A DNA stretch of 64,000 nucleotides from JANXQG01 sp963775975. Lineage in GTDB: Bacteria > Planctomycetota > Planctomycetia > Pirellulales > Thermoguttaceae. Position 1 is the stretch's first letter, and each line of letters opens with the position of its first letter. The position numbers were made by a program, and so were the translations under genes. Under the pieces are notes generated by a model. The model saw only the letters and a list, made by a program, of their open reading frames with translations, did not search any database and was not told the origin of the DNA. Positions 55,913 to 64,000 of this stretch are shown one piece after another. The DNA lies in NCBI GenBank assembly GCA_963775975.1, contig CAVZKX010000002.1, forward strand, positions 434,001-498,000, read 5' to 3'.

Positions 55913-58589
55913 ATGATGCGACTTTTGCTTGCAGCTATCGTGACCGTAAGTTCCTCGGCGGCAATCGCACAGGAGCACTCGGCGGGAAAGCCGATCGGCG
56001 CGAACCGCGCCGTCAACGGCGGCTTCGAGGAGGGCCCTTGGTCGTTCGATGCCGTCAATGGCTGCCAGGCCACAGGCGGAGTGACCAAAGAACAGGCCCA
56101 CAGCGGGGCGCAGTCGCTCAAGCTCACCAACAAGTCGACCTATGCGCCGAACGTCTACGGACGCGCCTTCCAAATGCTGATCGGTCTCGAACCTTTCACG
56201 ACGTACCGCCTCAGTTGCTACGTGAAGGGCAAAAATGTCGGCATCACATGGATCGGCGGTGGACCGGGCTGGTACCATCGCCAACGCTTCCCCGAGGGCA
56301 CCTACGACTGGAAGTACGTTGAATCGCTCTGGACCACCGCCGCCACTGCCGATAATTACGAGCTCATCATTTGCACCGAAAGCCCGACCGAAGCGGTCTG
56401 GATTGACGACGTGAAATTCGAGCCGATCGCCGTCGACCGCGCCAAGCACGACGCGGTAATCGGGGCGTTCAACCAATCGATTGCGGTCCAACTGAAGCAC
56501 CTGGCCGCCGTGAAGAGCAAAATCGCACTCCTGAGCGGCGCGGAGGAAGAACCGGTCATCCATCTTGGCGTACATGTCGCGCGGCGATTCCTCGATCGCG
56601 TGATCTCGCTGCCGCCAACGCAATCGATTGTATGGTCGGCGATGCAGCTTGAAGAGATCGACGCCGTGTTGAACGAAACGGACGCCGAAGTCGAGCGCTT
56701 CCGCGCCCGTGGCGGCAAGGTCGCGCCGCGACCGCTGCGGTTCCCGCTGGGCGGACCGGTCGCCATCCGCGACGGCCTGCTGTACACCGATACGCCAGCC
56801 GGGAAGGACAGCGGGAAGGGCAGGCCGTGGTTCTTCTACGGCATGGGCCACTTTGGCACGGTCATGACGGACCTGCCGACCTGGCGCAAGATGGGCGCGA
56901 CCCTCGTGCAGGACGGACGCTGCGGCCCCAGCTCGATGAACAAAGACGGCACGCTCGGCGAAGGCGCCCGAGTCATGCTGGCGGACCTCGACCGCGCGGA
57001 CATGTACGGCGTGAAGACCGACGTGCTGGCCTCGCCCCACTATTTCCCCGCCTGGGCCGAGGACGCCTCCAATAGCGCCGGACTTCGCGAAGGCGGCGGA
57101 CTGGGGTTCTTGAATTTCAACATCGATCATCCCGCGGCCAAAGACGCGATCGGGCGATGGTGCGATGTCGCATCCGCGACCCTGAAAGACAAGCCGGCCC
57201 TGCTGAGCATCTGTCTCTCGAACGAGCCGGTGTACAACAAATCGGGCATGACGCGCGAGTCGCTCCCGCTTTACCGCCAGTATCTCAGGGAGGTCCACGG
57301 CGGCGACATTGCCCGGCTCAATGCGCTCTACGGCACGCACTACAAAAGCTTCGACGGAGTGGTCCCGCCCAGCCACGGGCTAGTTGCGGAAGTCGAAAAA
57401 AACCGCGCGTATTACGACTGGACGCGGTTCAACAAGAAGCACTTCTCCGATTGGCACCGCTGGATGGCCGAAATCATCAAGAAGAACTTGCCGCACGTTC
57501 CCGTACACGCCAAGATTATGGTCTTCTACAGCCTGGATCGCGACAAGCTTTCGTACGGAGTCGACCCCGAGGAGTTTTGCGACTTCTCGGACATCGCCGG
57601 CTGCGACGCCTACGCCCTGCCGGCAGCGGACTTCAAGACCTACGATTGGTTCGGCCACGAATTCTGGTACGACTTGCTGAACAGTTTTCACAACCAGCCG
57701 GTATTCAACAGCGAGAACCATATCATCGCCGACGGTGCGCCTCCGGTGCATATTCCAGCGGCGATGACGCGGGCCCAGTTCTGGCAAGACGCGCTGCACC
57801 ACCAGGCCGCGACGACGACATGGGTATGGGAGAAAGCGGCCGATCCGTCGCTGGCGGGCAGCATCTATTTCCGCCCGGCGAATACTTACGGCGCGGGCCG
57901 CGCGTTCATCGACATGAACCGTTTCGCCGACGAGGTGGCGGCGATCAACCGCGCCGGCCCGCGTCGCGCTGCTCTACTCCCAGCCTTCCATCTTCTGGGA
58001 AGAGAAGTACGCCGCCGCCATTCGCGACATCTACACGTACTTGAACTTTCTCGGCGAGAAGACGACGTTCGTTAGCGAGAAGATGCTCCGCGAGCGCCGC
58101 TTGCCGGCGGGCCTGCGCTGGATCGTCTTGCCGCAGGCGACGCACGTCGAGGATGCCACGGTCGCGGCGCTGGCGGAGTTCATTTCCGGCGGCGGGAAAA
58201 TCGTCCGCATCGGCGCGGGCAACCTCGCTTTCGATCAGTACCACCGCAAGCGGAACGTGCCAACCGGCCTTATGGACGGCCCGGCGATAACGAAGTTTGA
58301 GTCCCAGAAGGAGGCCGGAGGCAGCCAGCAGATCTTGCGGGACACCTTGAAGCCGACAGAACTAATGGACGCCGCCAGCGGAAAATTGGCGTGGAACGTC
58401 GAGTATCGGCTGGTCTCGTACCAAGGCGCGACGCTCCTGCCGATCATCAACTTCGCGGCCGGCCCGCTTACGGTGCATTGTCCGGCGATCGCGGGCAAGC
58501 GGACGCTCGACCTGCTCAGCGACGACGAGGTGGACCCCGCGGCAATCCGGCTCGAACCGATGGTCCCTCGCCTACTGCATGCGCAATGA
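55913..58589 (+). CDS. Secreted GH42-like beta-galactosidase, one frame break
   Basis: The start at ATG 55913 (GGAG 6 nt upstream) gives a signal peptide (MMRLLLAAIVTVSSSAAIA). An N-terminal jelly-roll carbohydrate-binding-like domain follows (AVNGGFEEGPWSFDAVNG ... VWIDDVKFEP). A TIM barrel has the acid/base in LSICLSNEPVYNKSG and a probable nucleophile in PVFNSENHIIADG. After one missing base near 57960 the frame continues with RVALLYSQPSIFWEEKYAAA and VLPQATHVEDATVAALAEFI, the GH42 trimerisation-type Rossmann domain, and a final beta domain. Joined length is about 891 residues. It likely releases galactose or related sugars from polysaccharide outside the cell. Confidence 0.82.
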
Positions 58590-58598
58590 CGCTTGCCT

Positions 58599-58737
58599 CG
58601 TTCCCACGCTCTGCGTGGGAACGGACTGACGGCCCTCTGCGGCCACGCAACATAGCACTCGATCTAGTCGTAGTTTATGACTTCCGGACCGCGGAGCGGC
58701 CGTCATCCTCGTGACGACGCAGAGCGTCGTCACGAGG
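58599..58737. repeat. Three-part palindromic element (REP-C copy 2) after the glycosidase gene
   Basis: Hairpin 1 spans 58599-58623 (11-bp perfect stem, loop TCT). Hairpin 3 spans 58707-58737 (14-bp perfect stem, loop AGA). Between them TGACGGCC (about 58627-58634) faces GGCCGTCA (58697-58704). The two end hairpins are related in inverse orientation, as in a REPIN. The order matches the element at 36742-36877. It starts 10 nt after the stop codon. Confidence 0.8.
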
Positions 58738-58917
58738 GCGCGCTACGGGTTGGTCGAGCAGTTACCACGCAAGCGATATAAAGTCAACGCCGGCAACGCT
58801 TTAGCGGCTGCCGGTTGCATTCCGGGCCGGCCGTGATTATGATGGAGGGTAGGCAAGTCGGAGGGGTGAATTCCCGCCCCCGCGTGCTTCGCCAACTTTT
58901 CACGGAGGACGGGAACG

Positions 58918-59505
58918 ATGAGAGCTTTTCACCATTATTTGCCTGCGTTTTCTGTTTTGTTATTTGCCGCCGGTTGCGGAATGGACGGACCGGCCCCGAG
59001 CGAAACGAAACCCGCGCCGCAAGCAGCTGCAACTCCGGACGCCACGCCGAAGACAGACGACAAGCACGCCGACGCAACGCCTGCCGGCAGGCCGCGGCAC
59101 AACGTGCCCGATACGAAGCCGGCCGTGGCAGCCGCCGAGCCGCAGCCGACTGCCGCGCCTCCTACGCAGCCCGGCATGGTCCGCGAGGCAGCCCACGTCG
59201 GCATGGGCGAAAAAGGCCGCGGCTACGGCAAAGGTTACTTGGCCGTGACGCTTGGAGCGTATTGGAGCGTTCAGGAATTGATAACTCTGGATCGGATCAA
59301 GCACGACATGCAAATCTATAAGGCGGCGGAAGGGAATTACCCAAAGAATATGGACGAGTTCATGGAGAAGATAATCAAGCCCGCCAACATAAAACTGCCC
59401 TTACTTCCCGCTGGACGTCGTTACGTTTACGACCCGAATAGCGAGGACTACTTGATGATCGAAGCGCCTGAGATGGACAGCGGCGAGTCATCCAATGGAC
59501 ATTGA
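58918..59505 (+). CDS. Lipoprotein with pseudopilin-like C-terminal segment
   Basis: The 195-residue protein has a lipobox (FSVLLFAAGC) and an Ala/Pro/Thr/Lys-rich spacer of about 70 residues. Its C-terminal domain reads LDRIKHDMQIYKAAEGNYPK, MDEFMEKIIKPANIKLPLLP, RRYVYDPNSEDYLMIEAPE. The 'K-x-x-x-G-x-Y-P-x-x-x-x-E-x' pattern resembles the soluble part of type II secretion pseudopilins. It is probably an outer-membrane or periplasmic lipoprotein of unknown role. It may be transcribed with the next gene, 30 nt downstream. Confidence 0.72.
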   Translation: MRAFHHYLPAFSVLLFAAGCGMDGPAPSETKPAPQAAATPDATPKTDDKHADATPAGRPRHNVPDTKPAVAAAEPQPTAAPPTQPGMVREAAHVGMGEKGRGYGKGYLAVTLGAYWSVQELITLDRIKHDMQIYKAAEGNYPKNMDEFMEKIIKPANIKLPLLPAGRRYVYDPNSEDYLMIEAPEMDSGESSNGH

Positions 59506-59535
59506 CCTTCGTGCGCCCCAAGAGACGCTGCTACT

Positions 59536-60105
59536 ATGAAACTGCACCACGCGACTTCCTTTCTACTCGCCTCACTTCTATTGACCTCCGTTGCTGCCGC
59601 CAGCGAAACGAGCTGGATGTTCCAGCAGGGCTATTACACGCACTCTCCCATCACGGGCAAGCGCGTGGCTCAATATGAGCCAGAGAAGCCGTCCTATGTC
59701 ACGATCGATCCGACCTATCAAGAGAGCGGTTACCGGCACCAGCTTATCCAGAACGGCACCGACTGGCTGAACCTCGTGCAGACCTGGGGCGCGGGCACGG
59801 CTATCCGGCCTTACGGCGAGTGGGAGTATCCCTACCGGGCCGGCGCGACGCCGTATGGACCCTGGGGCAATCCGCAAGGTCCTTGGACGCTGCCGTTCGA
59901 CTCCTGGCAGAACCCCTATGGGCTGAATCGCCAACCGTATTACGGCCCCTGGCGGCCCGGCTATGGCGGGGGCAATCTCGGCGGCGATTTCCATACCCAA
60001 CCCTTCCCGCAGCAATTGCCAGCCGGCGGCGCGATGGCTATGCCCGGCGGCGGAGGCGTTCCGCCACTGCCAGGTCCGCCCGCGCCGCAAGGGCAGGCGC
60101 TGTAG
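59536..60105 (+). CDS. Secreted Tyr/Pro/Gly-rich planctomycete protein
   Basis: The 189-residue protein has a signal peptide (SFLLASLLLTSVAAA) and a region SWMFQQGYYTHSPITGKRVA followed by YRAGATPYGPWGNPQGPWTL and PFDSWQNPYGLNRQPYYGPW. I recall the same tryptophan- and tyrosine-rich string from other planctomycete exported proteins, but no function. The C-terminus is Gly/Pro-rich and disordered. There is no membrane anchor besides the signal. Confidence 0.72.
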   Translation: MKLHHATSFLLASLLLTSVAAASETSWMFQQGYYTHSPITGKRVAQYEPEKPSYVTIDPTYQESGYRHQLIQNGTDWLNLVQTWGAGTAIRPYGEWEYPYRAGATPYGPWGNPQGPWTLPFDSWQNPYGLNRQPYYGPWRPGYGGGNLGGDFHTQPFPQQLPAGGAMAMPGGGGVPPLPGPPAPQGQAL

Positions 60106-60208
60106 GTTATTCGAGTCGTCGATTTCGAATCGACTGGACAGCCGCGACGCGCTCGGTAAGAATAATGTCGTCGATAGCGTCTATCAAAAGCCTGCGACGG
60201 AGGACCCT

Positions 60209-60433
60209 ATGGAAGTCAGCGTAGAGACCGTAATGGAAGCTGCATTGCAACTGCCGGTAAGTGGCCAACTGGAAGTTGCATCGCGGTTGCTCGAAACTAT
60301 TACGCCGGACGACGGCTTGTTCCACATTGATGATCCGGAATTTCTCGCGGAACTTGATCGCCGTTGCGCCGACGACTGCGAGTGGATTCCGTGGAGCGTC
60401 ATTCGGGAGGAAAGAGCGTCGTCGGAGCATTAG
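60209..60433 (+). CDS. Addiction-module antitoxin
   Basis: The 74-residue ORF begins MEVSVETVMEAALQLPVSGQ and continues LEVASRLLETI ... DPEFLAELDRRCAD ... WIPWSVIREER. This is the same small antitoxin family as at 45795 (A-L-x-L-P-x-x-x-x-x-x-L-A-x-x-L-L-E-T-I and a terminal I-P-W-x-x-x-R). GGAG lies 6-7 nt before the start. The ParE-like gene follows after 65 nt, a wider gap than usual. Confidence 0.8.
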   Translation: MEVSVETVMEAALQLPVSGQLEVASRLLETITPDDGLFHIDDPEFLAELDRRCADDCEWIPWSVIREERASSEH

Positions 60434-60498
60434 ACGATTTCCGATAGTTGCCGCGCGACAACACCACATTTTGTTGCGCGCGGGCCGAAAGCAGCAGC

Positions 60499-60801
60499 AT
60501 GGCGGAACCTTCGGTAATCTTTCACCCTCTCGCGCTTCGGGAGTACCGCAAATCTCGAAATTGGTACGCCGCGAGATCAACCGACGCGGAGGAGAAGTTT
60601 GTTCGCGAGGTTGATCAGGCGCTGTGCCGTATTGCGGCGGATCCCGAAGCGTTGCCGCGTGTGGCGGGTGAGAATCGTTACGTCCGCGTGACCGATTTTC
60701 CATTCATCCTGGTATTTCGGCGAGCGAACTCTGAATTCGTCAAGTTAATCGCCGTTGCACACACCAGTCGCCGTCCCGGTTACTGGCGCCATCGCCGGTA
60801 G
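60499..60801 (+). CDS. ParE/RelE-family toxin
   Basis: The 100-residue product reads VIFHPLALREYRKSRNWYAA, EKFVREVDQALCRIAADPEA, VRVTDFPFILVFRRANSEFV, VAHTSRRPGYWRHR. This is the complete ParE-like alpha/beta fold with the conserved F-P-F-x-L-V-F strand and the C-terminal H-x-x-R-x-P-x-Y-W-x-x-R. It would inhibit gyrase or cleave mRNA when free. Unlike the copy at 46013 it is full-length, so this module should be active. Confidence 0.85.
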   Translation: MAEPSVIFHPLALREYRKSRNWYAARSTDAEEKFVREVDQALCRIAADPEALPRVAGENRYVRVTDFPFILVFRRANSEFVKLIAVAHTSRRPGYWRHRR

Positions 60802-60831
60802 CCGATCTCGATGGAACGTAAGGGGAGAATC

Positions 60832-61605
60832 ATGAGGCTAGTTTCGTTTACTGTAGTTCTATTTGCAATCACCACTCACCTCCACGCCGCCGTGCAAACC
60901 AAAACCGTCGAATACAAGCAGGGCGATCAGGTCCTCGAAGGCTATCTCGCCTGGGACGACGCCACGGCCGGGCCGCGGCCGGGCGTGCTCGTGGTCCACG
61001 AATGGACCGGCCTGGGCGACTACGTCAAGATGCGCTGCCGCAAGCTGGCCGAGTTGGGCTACATCGCCTTCGCGGCCGACATCTACGGCAAAGGCGTCCG
61101 CCCCGGGCCGTCAGAGGCCGCCACAATCGCCGGCAAGTACAAGAAGGACCAAAAGCTCATGCGCGACCGCGTGACGGCCGGGCTCGACGAACTCCGTGGC
61201 AATCCGATGTGCGATCCGAAGCGCATCGCGGCGATCGGCTATTGCTTCGGCGGCACGTGCGTGCTGGAACTCGCACGCAGCGGCGCGGACGTGGCCGGCG
61301 TGGTCAGCTTCCACGGCGGCCTATCCACGGCGAAGCCGGCCGATGCCAAGAACATCCGCGGCAAGGTGCTCGTGCTGCACGGCGCGGACGACCCGCACGT
61401 GACGCCCAAGGAAGTCGAGGCCTTCGAGGAAGAAATGTGCAACGCCGGCGTCGATTGGCAATTTGTCGCCTATGGCGGCGCGGTCCACGCCTACACCAAC
61501 CCATCCGCCGGCAACGACAAATCCAAGGGCGCGGCCTACAATGCGGCGGCCGATCGGCGTTCGTGGGAAGCGATGAAGGCGTTCTTTGCGGAAATCTTCA
61601 AGTAG
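60832..61605 (+). CDS. Exported dienelactone-hydrolase-family protein
   Basis: With start at ATG 60832 the product has 257 residues and a signal peptide (LVSFTVVLFAITTHLHAA). The DLH core shows RPGVLVVHEWTGLGDYVKMR, YIAFAADIYGKGVRP, the nucleophile elbow AAIGYCFGGTCVLELA with catalytic Cys, and Asp and His in LVLHGADDPHVTPKEVE and GGAVHAYTNPSAG. It hydrolyses esters or lactones; the native substrate is unknown. The stop codon TAG is the first triplet of a REP-A hairpin. Confidence 0.9.
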   Translation: MRLVSFTVVLFAITTHLHAAVQTKTVEYKQGDQVLEGYLAWDDATAGPRPGVLVVHEWTGLGDYVKMRCRKLAELGYIAFAADIYGKGVRPGPSEAATIAGKYKKDQKLMRDRVTAGLDELRGNPMCDPKRIAAIGYCFGGTCVLELARSGADVAGVVSFHGGLSTAKPADAKNIRGKVLVLHGADDPHVTPKEVEAFEEEMCNAGVDWQFVAYGGAVHAYTNPSAGNDKSKGAAYNAAADRRSWEAMKAFFAEIFK

Positions 61606-61626
61606 GTCCCGCTTGCCGAACGGGAC
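61603..61626 (+). repeat. TAG-TGCCG hairpin at a stop codon (REP-A copy 5)
   Basis: TAG 61603-61605 is the stop of the dienelactone hydrolase gene. The stem is 61606-61613 (GTCCCGCT) with 61619-61626 (AACGGGAC), one mismatch, and the loop is TGCCG. No inverted partner copy follows; the stop of the convergent gene at 61628 lies right next to it. Confidence 0.82.
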
Positions 61627-61627
61627 A

Positions 61628-62456
61628 CTATTTCACCGAACATTCCTCGAAGCTTACCCAATCCTTTGCATATTGTTCGAGCCACGTCCTTCCCGCGTCT
61701 GAAGCGAGCACCCAAACGCCAGTCGTGCGCGGACTTCGGATCGACACCCAAGAAGATTGGATCACCGTTCCAAGTGGACTTGTCGACGCGTATCTCCAAC
61801 CTAGCGAGCGGCAGGACGCCGGGGGGCGAGAACTGCATGTCGGCTTTGACGGTGGCGCCGCGGCGAAGCACGACCTCCCAAAGGTCGCCAAGTTCCTCCG
61901 ACGCCCTCGGCGAGTGTGGCCCGGCAAGATAATCCTCCGGCTCTCCGCTGTCAGGATACTTCGCCGGCGAGGTTGCGCGGTCCCATTTTTCCCAGTGCAG
62001 CTCGACGATATGTTCTTTCGTAACGGGGCGGAATTTGAAATCTCCTAACGCCGATTTCGACAACTGCTGGCGAAAGGCGTCGGAGACAACAACGTAAGCC
62101 GAAGCCCCAGGAAAGGTTATCGGAGGCATGAACGGCCCGGTTCGGCTGACTCTCAAACGCTCGTCTTCGCGTCGATCGAGGCTATTGAGCGCGTACCCAT
62201 TGACGAGCACGTCACCGTAGTCGCCCCACGCCTGAAGCCCGCGCACGTGATAGAATCTCACCTTATTCTTGGCCTTTCTTACCTCATTAGCCCGCGGGTC
62301 GGTTGCTCTGGCCCCGGTCACGTCCGTAGCGGTCAGCCCCGCAGGTTTTGAACCATCGGGTTGGTTGACGCTAGGCGTAGATGAGACATTGGAATGATCG
62401 GAGCAACCCGGACAAGCAACCAGTGCTAACAGTACGACGATGTGCCTTGCTGCCAT
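61628..62456 (-). CDS. Lipoprotein of unknown function, one frame break
   Basis: The frame from 62456 encodes a lipoprotein signal (MAARHIVVLLALVACPGC) and a beta-rich region (RFYHVRGLQAWGDYGDVLVN, GASAYVVVSDAFRQQLSKSA, ILEIRVDKSTW-like). Near 61715 the conserved-looking end continues in the neighbouring frame (TTGVWVLASDAGRTWLEQYA, DWVSFEECSVK) to the stop at 61628. The alternative reading to 61536 would run antisense into the hydrolase gene and is rejected. I do not recognise the family. Confidence 0.6.
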
Positions 62457-62545
62457 TCCCTAAACTCTCGGACATTCGACGCTCTTCTTCCGGCTTGCGG
62501 CAAATATAGCGTCCACCGCTGGCAATGGCAATTAACGGATAAGTC

Positions 62546-64000
62546 TCACGACAATATCTCCCGCCGCCGCTTCACATAATCCCACACCACGTACCGATCG
62601 AGATCCTTCCCCGCGGTGAAGAACACCCGCCCGGTCGTCGATTCGCTGAGCTTCTAGGCGAACTGCACGTCCTCGCTCGATTGCGACCAGCTTGCAAGCA
62701 GGAAGATGTTGATCGTGATCCCCTCGCGGCGGCAGAGTTGGCCCTCGCGCAGCGTCGCCTCTTCCGTCCGCGGATCGGGCGGATAGAGCAGGTAGAGGTC
62801 TTTGCCCTCGAAGTGGGCCGTCGGCAGGCCGTCGGTGATGAGGATGATCTGCCGATTCGGCGTGTCCTGCGCCGGCCAGGAATTGCCGGGCCAGCTGCAG
62901 GCCGTGCTGGATGTTCGTGAAGTGCGGCGGAATCTGCATCTCGCTGATTCGCTCGGTCGCTCATGTCGGCCTTCAGCCGCACGACCGGATCGTAGATCGT
63001 CACCGGCTTGGGCATCAGCGCGGCGATCTCGCCCGAGTGCCGCGGCTTGGCGAAGGTGTACATCTCGATGAATTGCAGGAAGTCGCCGGGATACTCGCTG
63101 CGGATCAGGCCGTCGAGCGCCAGGCCCATGCGCTTGACGTTGACGTACAGGCCGTCGTAGCGCATCGAGCCGCTCATGTCCGAGCAGCACGGCCGTGGCG
63201 CACTTGGGGTTGTTGCGCGTGCGGTGGATGACGATGTCTTCCGGCTTGCAGCCGCACCGGCAGGCCCGGGCCGCCGCGGAGCATGGCGTTGACGAGCGAG
63301 CCGGGGATGTCCATGTTGGCCACCGAGTCGCCGAACTCGTAGGGCTTCGTCTGCTGCATCTCGACCGCGCCTTCGCCGACGATCGGCCCTTGGTGCCGGC
63401 CGGTCCGCGACGGCCTGCAGGTTGGCTGAAGATCCGCTCCAGCAGCTTGGCCTGGAACAGCCGATAGGCCTTGGGCGTGAGCTGATAGCCCTGCGCGCGT
63501 CTTCTCCAGCCCCTGCTGCTCGGCCATGTCGCGCAGGTACTCCTCGATCTGCTGCTGCAGCTCGTTGAGCTTCTCGATGTCGCCCGGCTCGGCGAACTCG
63601 GCCAGCTCCTCCATGTCGATGATGCCGATCTGCGCCGTCTTCGCCGCCTCTTCGAGCTGCTTGAGCAGCTGGTCGATCTCTTCCAGCTCTTCCTTGATCT
63701 CCAGCGCCTGCGGCACGGTCATCGGCGTGCGGCCGGTGAACTCGTACTTCGCCGCCAGCTCGTCGACCTGGTACTTGTCGCCCAGCTGGTCGACCAGCTG
63801 CACAAGCTGCCGGGCGAACGGGCTCGCTCGTCGCCGGCGCGGTACCAGAGCCGCTCGAGGTCGCGAAGCTGCTCTTCCCGCACGGCCCGGCGGAAGCGCT
63901 CGGCCAGCTTGGCCGGCGGCTTCATCGACCGGGCCATGTCGCGAAAGTGCGCGTCGGCCTCCTTCTTGACCTGCTTCGTCTCGTAGGTCTCGAGAATCTT
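62546..64000 (-). pseudogene. VWA-domain (CoxE-like) protein, heavily frame-broken, 5' end outside window
   Basis: Reading leftwards from 64000 the parts are KILETYETKQVKKEADAHFR, YEFTGRTPMTVPQALEIKEE with a coiled coil LNELQQQIEEYLRDMAEQQG, and SVANMDIPGSLVNAMLRGG. They continue with the VWA core MSGSMRYDGLYVNVKRMGLA (D-x-S-x-S spans a frame break), FLQFIEMYTFAKPRHSGEI, RQIILITDGLPTAHFEGKDL and FFTAGKDLDRYVVWDYVKRR to TGA 62546. I count seven to eight indels and one in-frame TAG (62654-62656) in 1.45 kb. The amino-acid sequence is otherwise well conserved. Either the sequence is poor here or the gene is a recent pseudogene. Confidence 0.7.

Noticed and set aside
55595..57376. Long minus-strand ORF of 593 codons opposite the glycosidase gene
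   Set aside because: The plus strand encodes a recognisable GH42-like protein with signal peptide. The minus-strand translation is rich in Arg, Ala, His without domain similarity, a typical shadow in GC-rich DNA.

Overview
The window looks like chromosome of a member of the Planctomycetota (Pirellula-like). The marker families are a DUF1559 protein, PEP-CTERM proteins with autotransporter-type beta repeats, a multiheme cytochrome fused to TPRs, a MoxR/DUF58/BatA/DUF4175 operon, an NPCBM protein, a squalene-cyclase-repeat protein and many short secreted proteins. Base composition is GC-rich throughout. I see no tRNA, rRNA, CRISPR array, phage block or classical IS. Single-base frame breaks recur in genes that are otherwise well conserved (purD, an ABC ATPase, ymdB, DUF58, BatA, a GH42-like enzyme). 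This suggests an incompletely polished assembly. The breaks become very dense in the last 1.45 kb.

Layout. 1-8 kb: DUF1559 3' end, a zinc-ribbon/DUF1559/STN-like mosaic protein, an APC permease with a coiled-coil insert, CstA. 8-9 kb: remnants of a nucleotidyltransferase-type module. 9.2-15 kb: an eight-haem cytochrome with HEAT and TPR repeats, convergent with an ECF sigma / anti-sigma / two Gly-Pro-Arg-rich secreted-protein operon. 15-20.7 kb: a decayed RAYT transposase beside a perfect palindrome, MazG-like protein, a membrane protein plus ABC ATPase whose permease partner appears cut off. 20.9-22.2 kb: archaeal-type phosphoglycerate mutase. 22.2-39 kb: a long leftward operon (PQQ protein, MoxR, DUF58, BatA, VWA membrane protein, DUF4175, coiled-coil protein, cyclase-repeat protein, NPCBM protein), interrupted by a PIN/UPF0175 toxin-antitoxin pair. 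39-49 kb: purD, a WD40 protein, LysM, hydrolase, lipoprotein, DUF2752, a ParE-type pair, ymdB-rny. 50-58.6 kb: two PEP-CTERM proteins and a GH42-like glycosidase. 58.9-64 kb: small secreted proteins, another ParE-type pair, dienelactone hydrolase, a lipoprotein and a broken VWA gene.

The most unusual content lies between the genes. (1) Five copies of a hairpin built as TAG + 8-bp stem + invariant TGCCG loop; the stem sequence changes with compensation, and in four of five copies the TAG is exactly the stop codon of the adjoining gene. Two pairs are arranged head-on like REPINs. (2) Five intergenic sites hold tandem heptamers, a different heptamer at each site, often as inverted arrays that reach from the stop codon of one gene to the start or stop of the next. 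(3) Other palindromic families: one inserted in frame inside the cytochrome gene, one at the end of the PQQ gene and again after the glycosidase, one next to the RAYT. Together they suggest an extensive system of repeat-borne 3' ends and mobile palindromes in this lineage. The sequence directly shows their structure; their function is inference.
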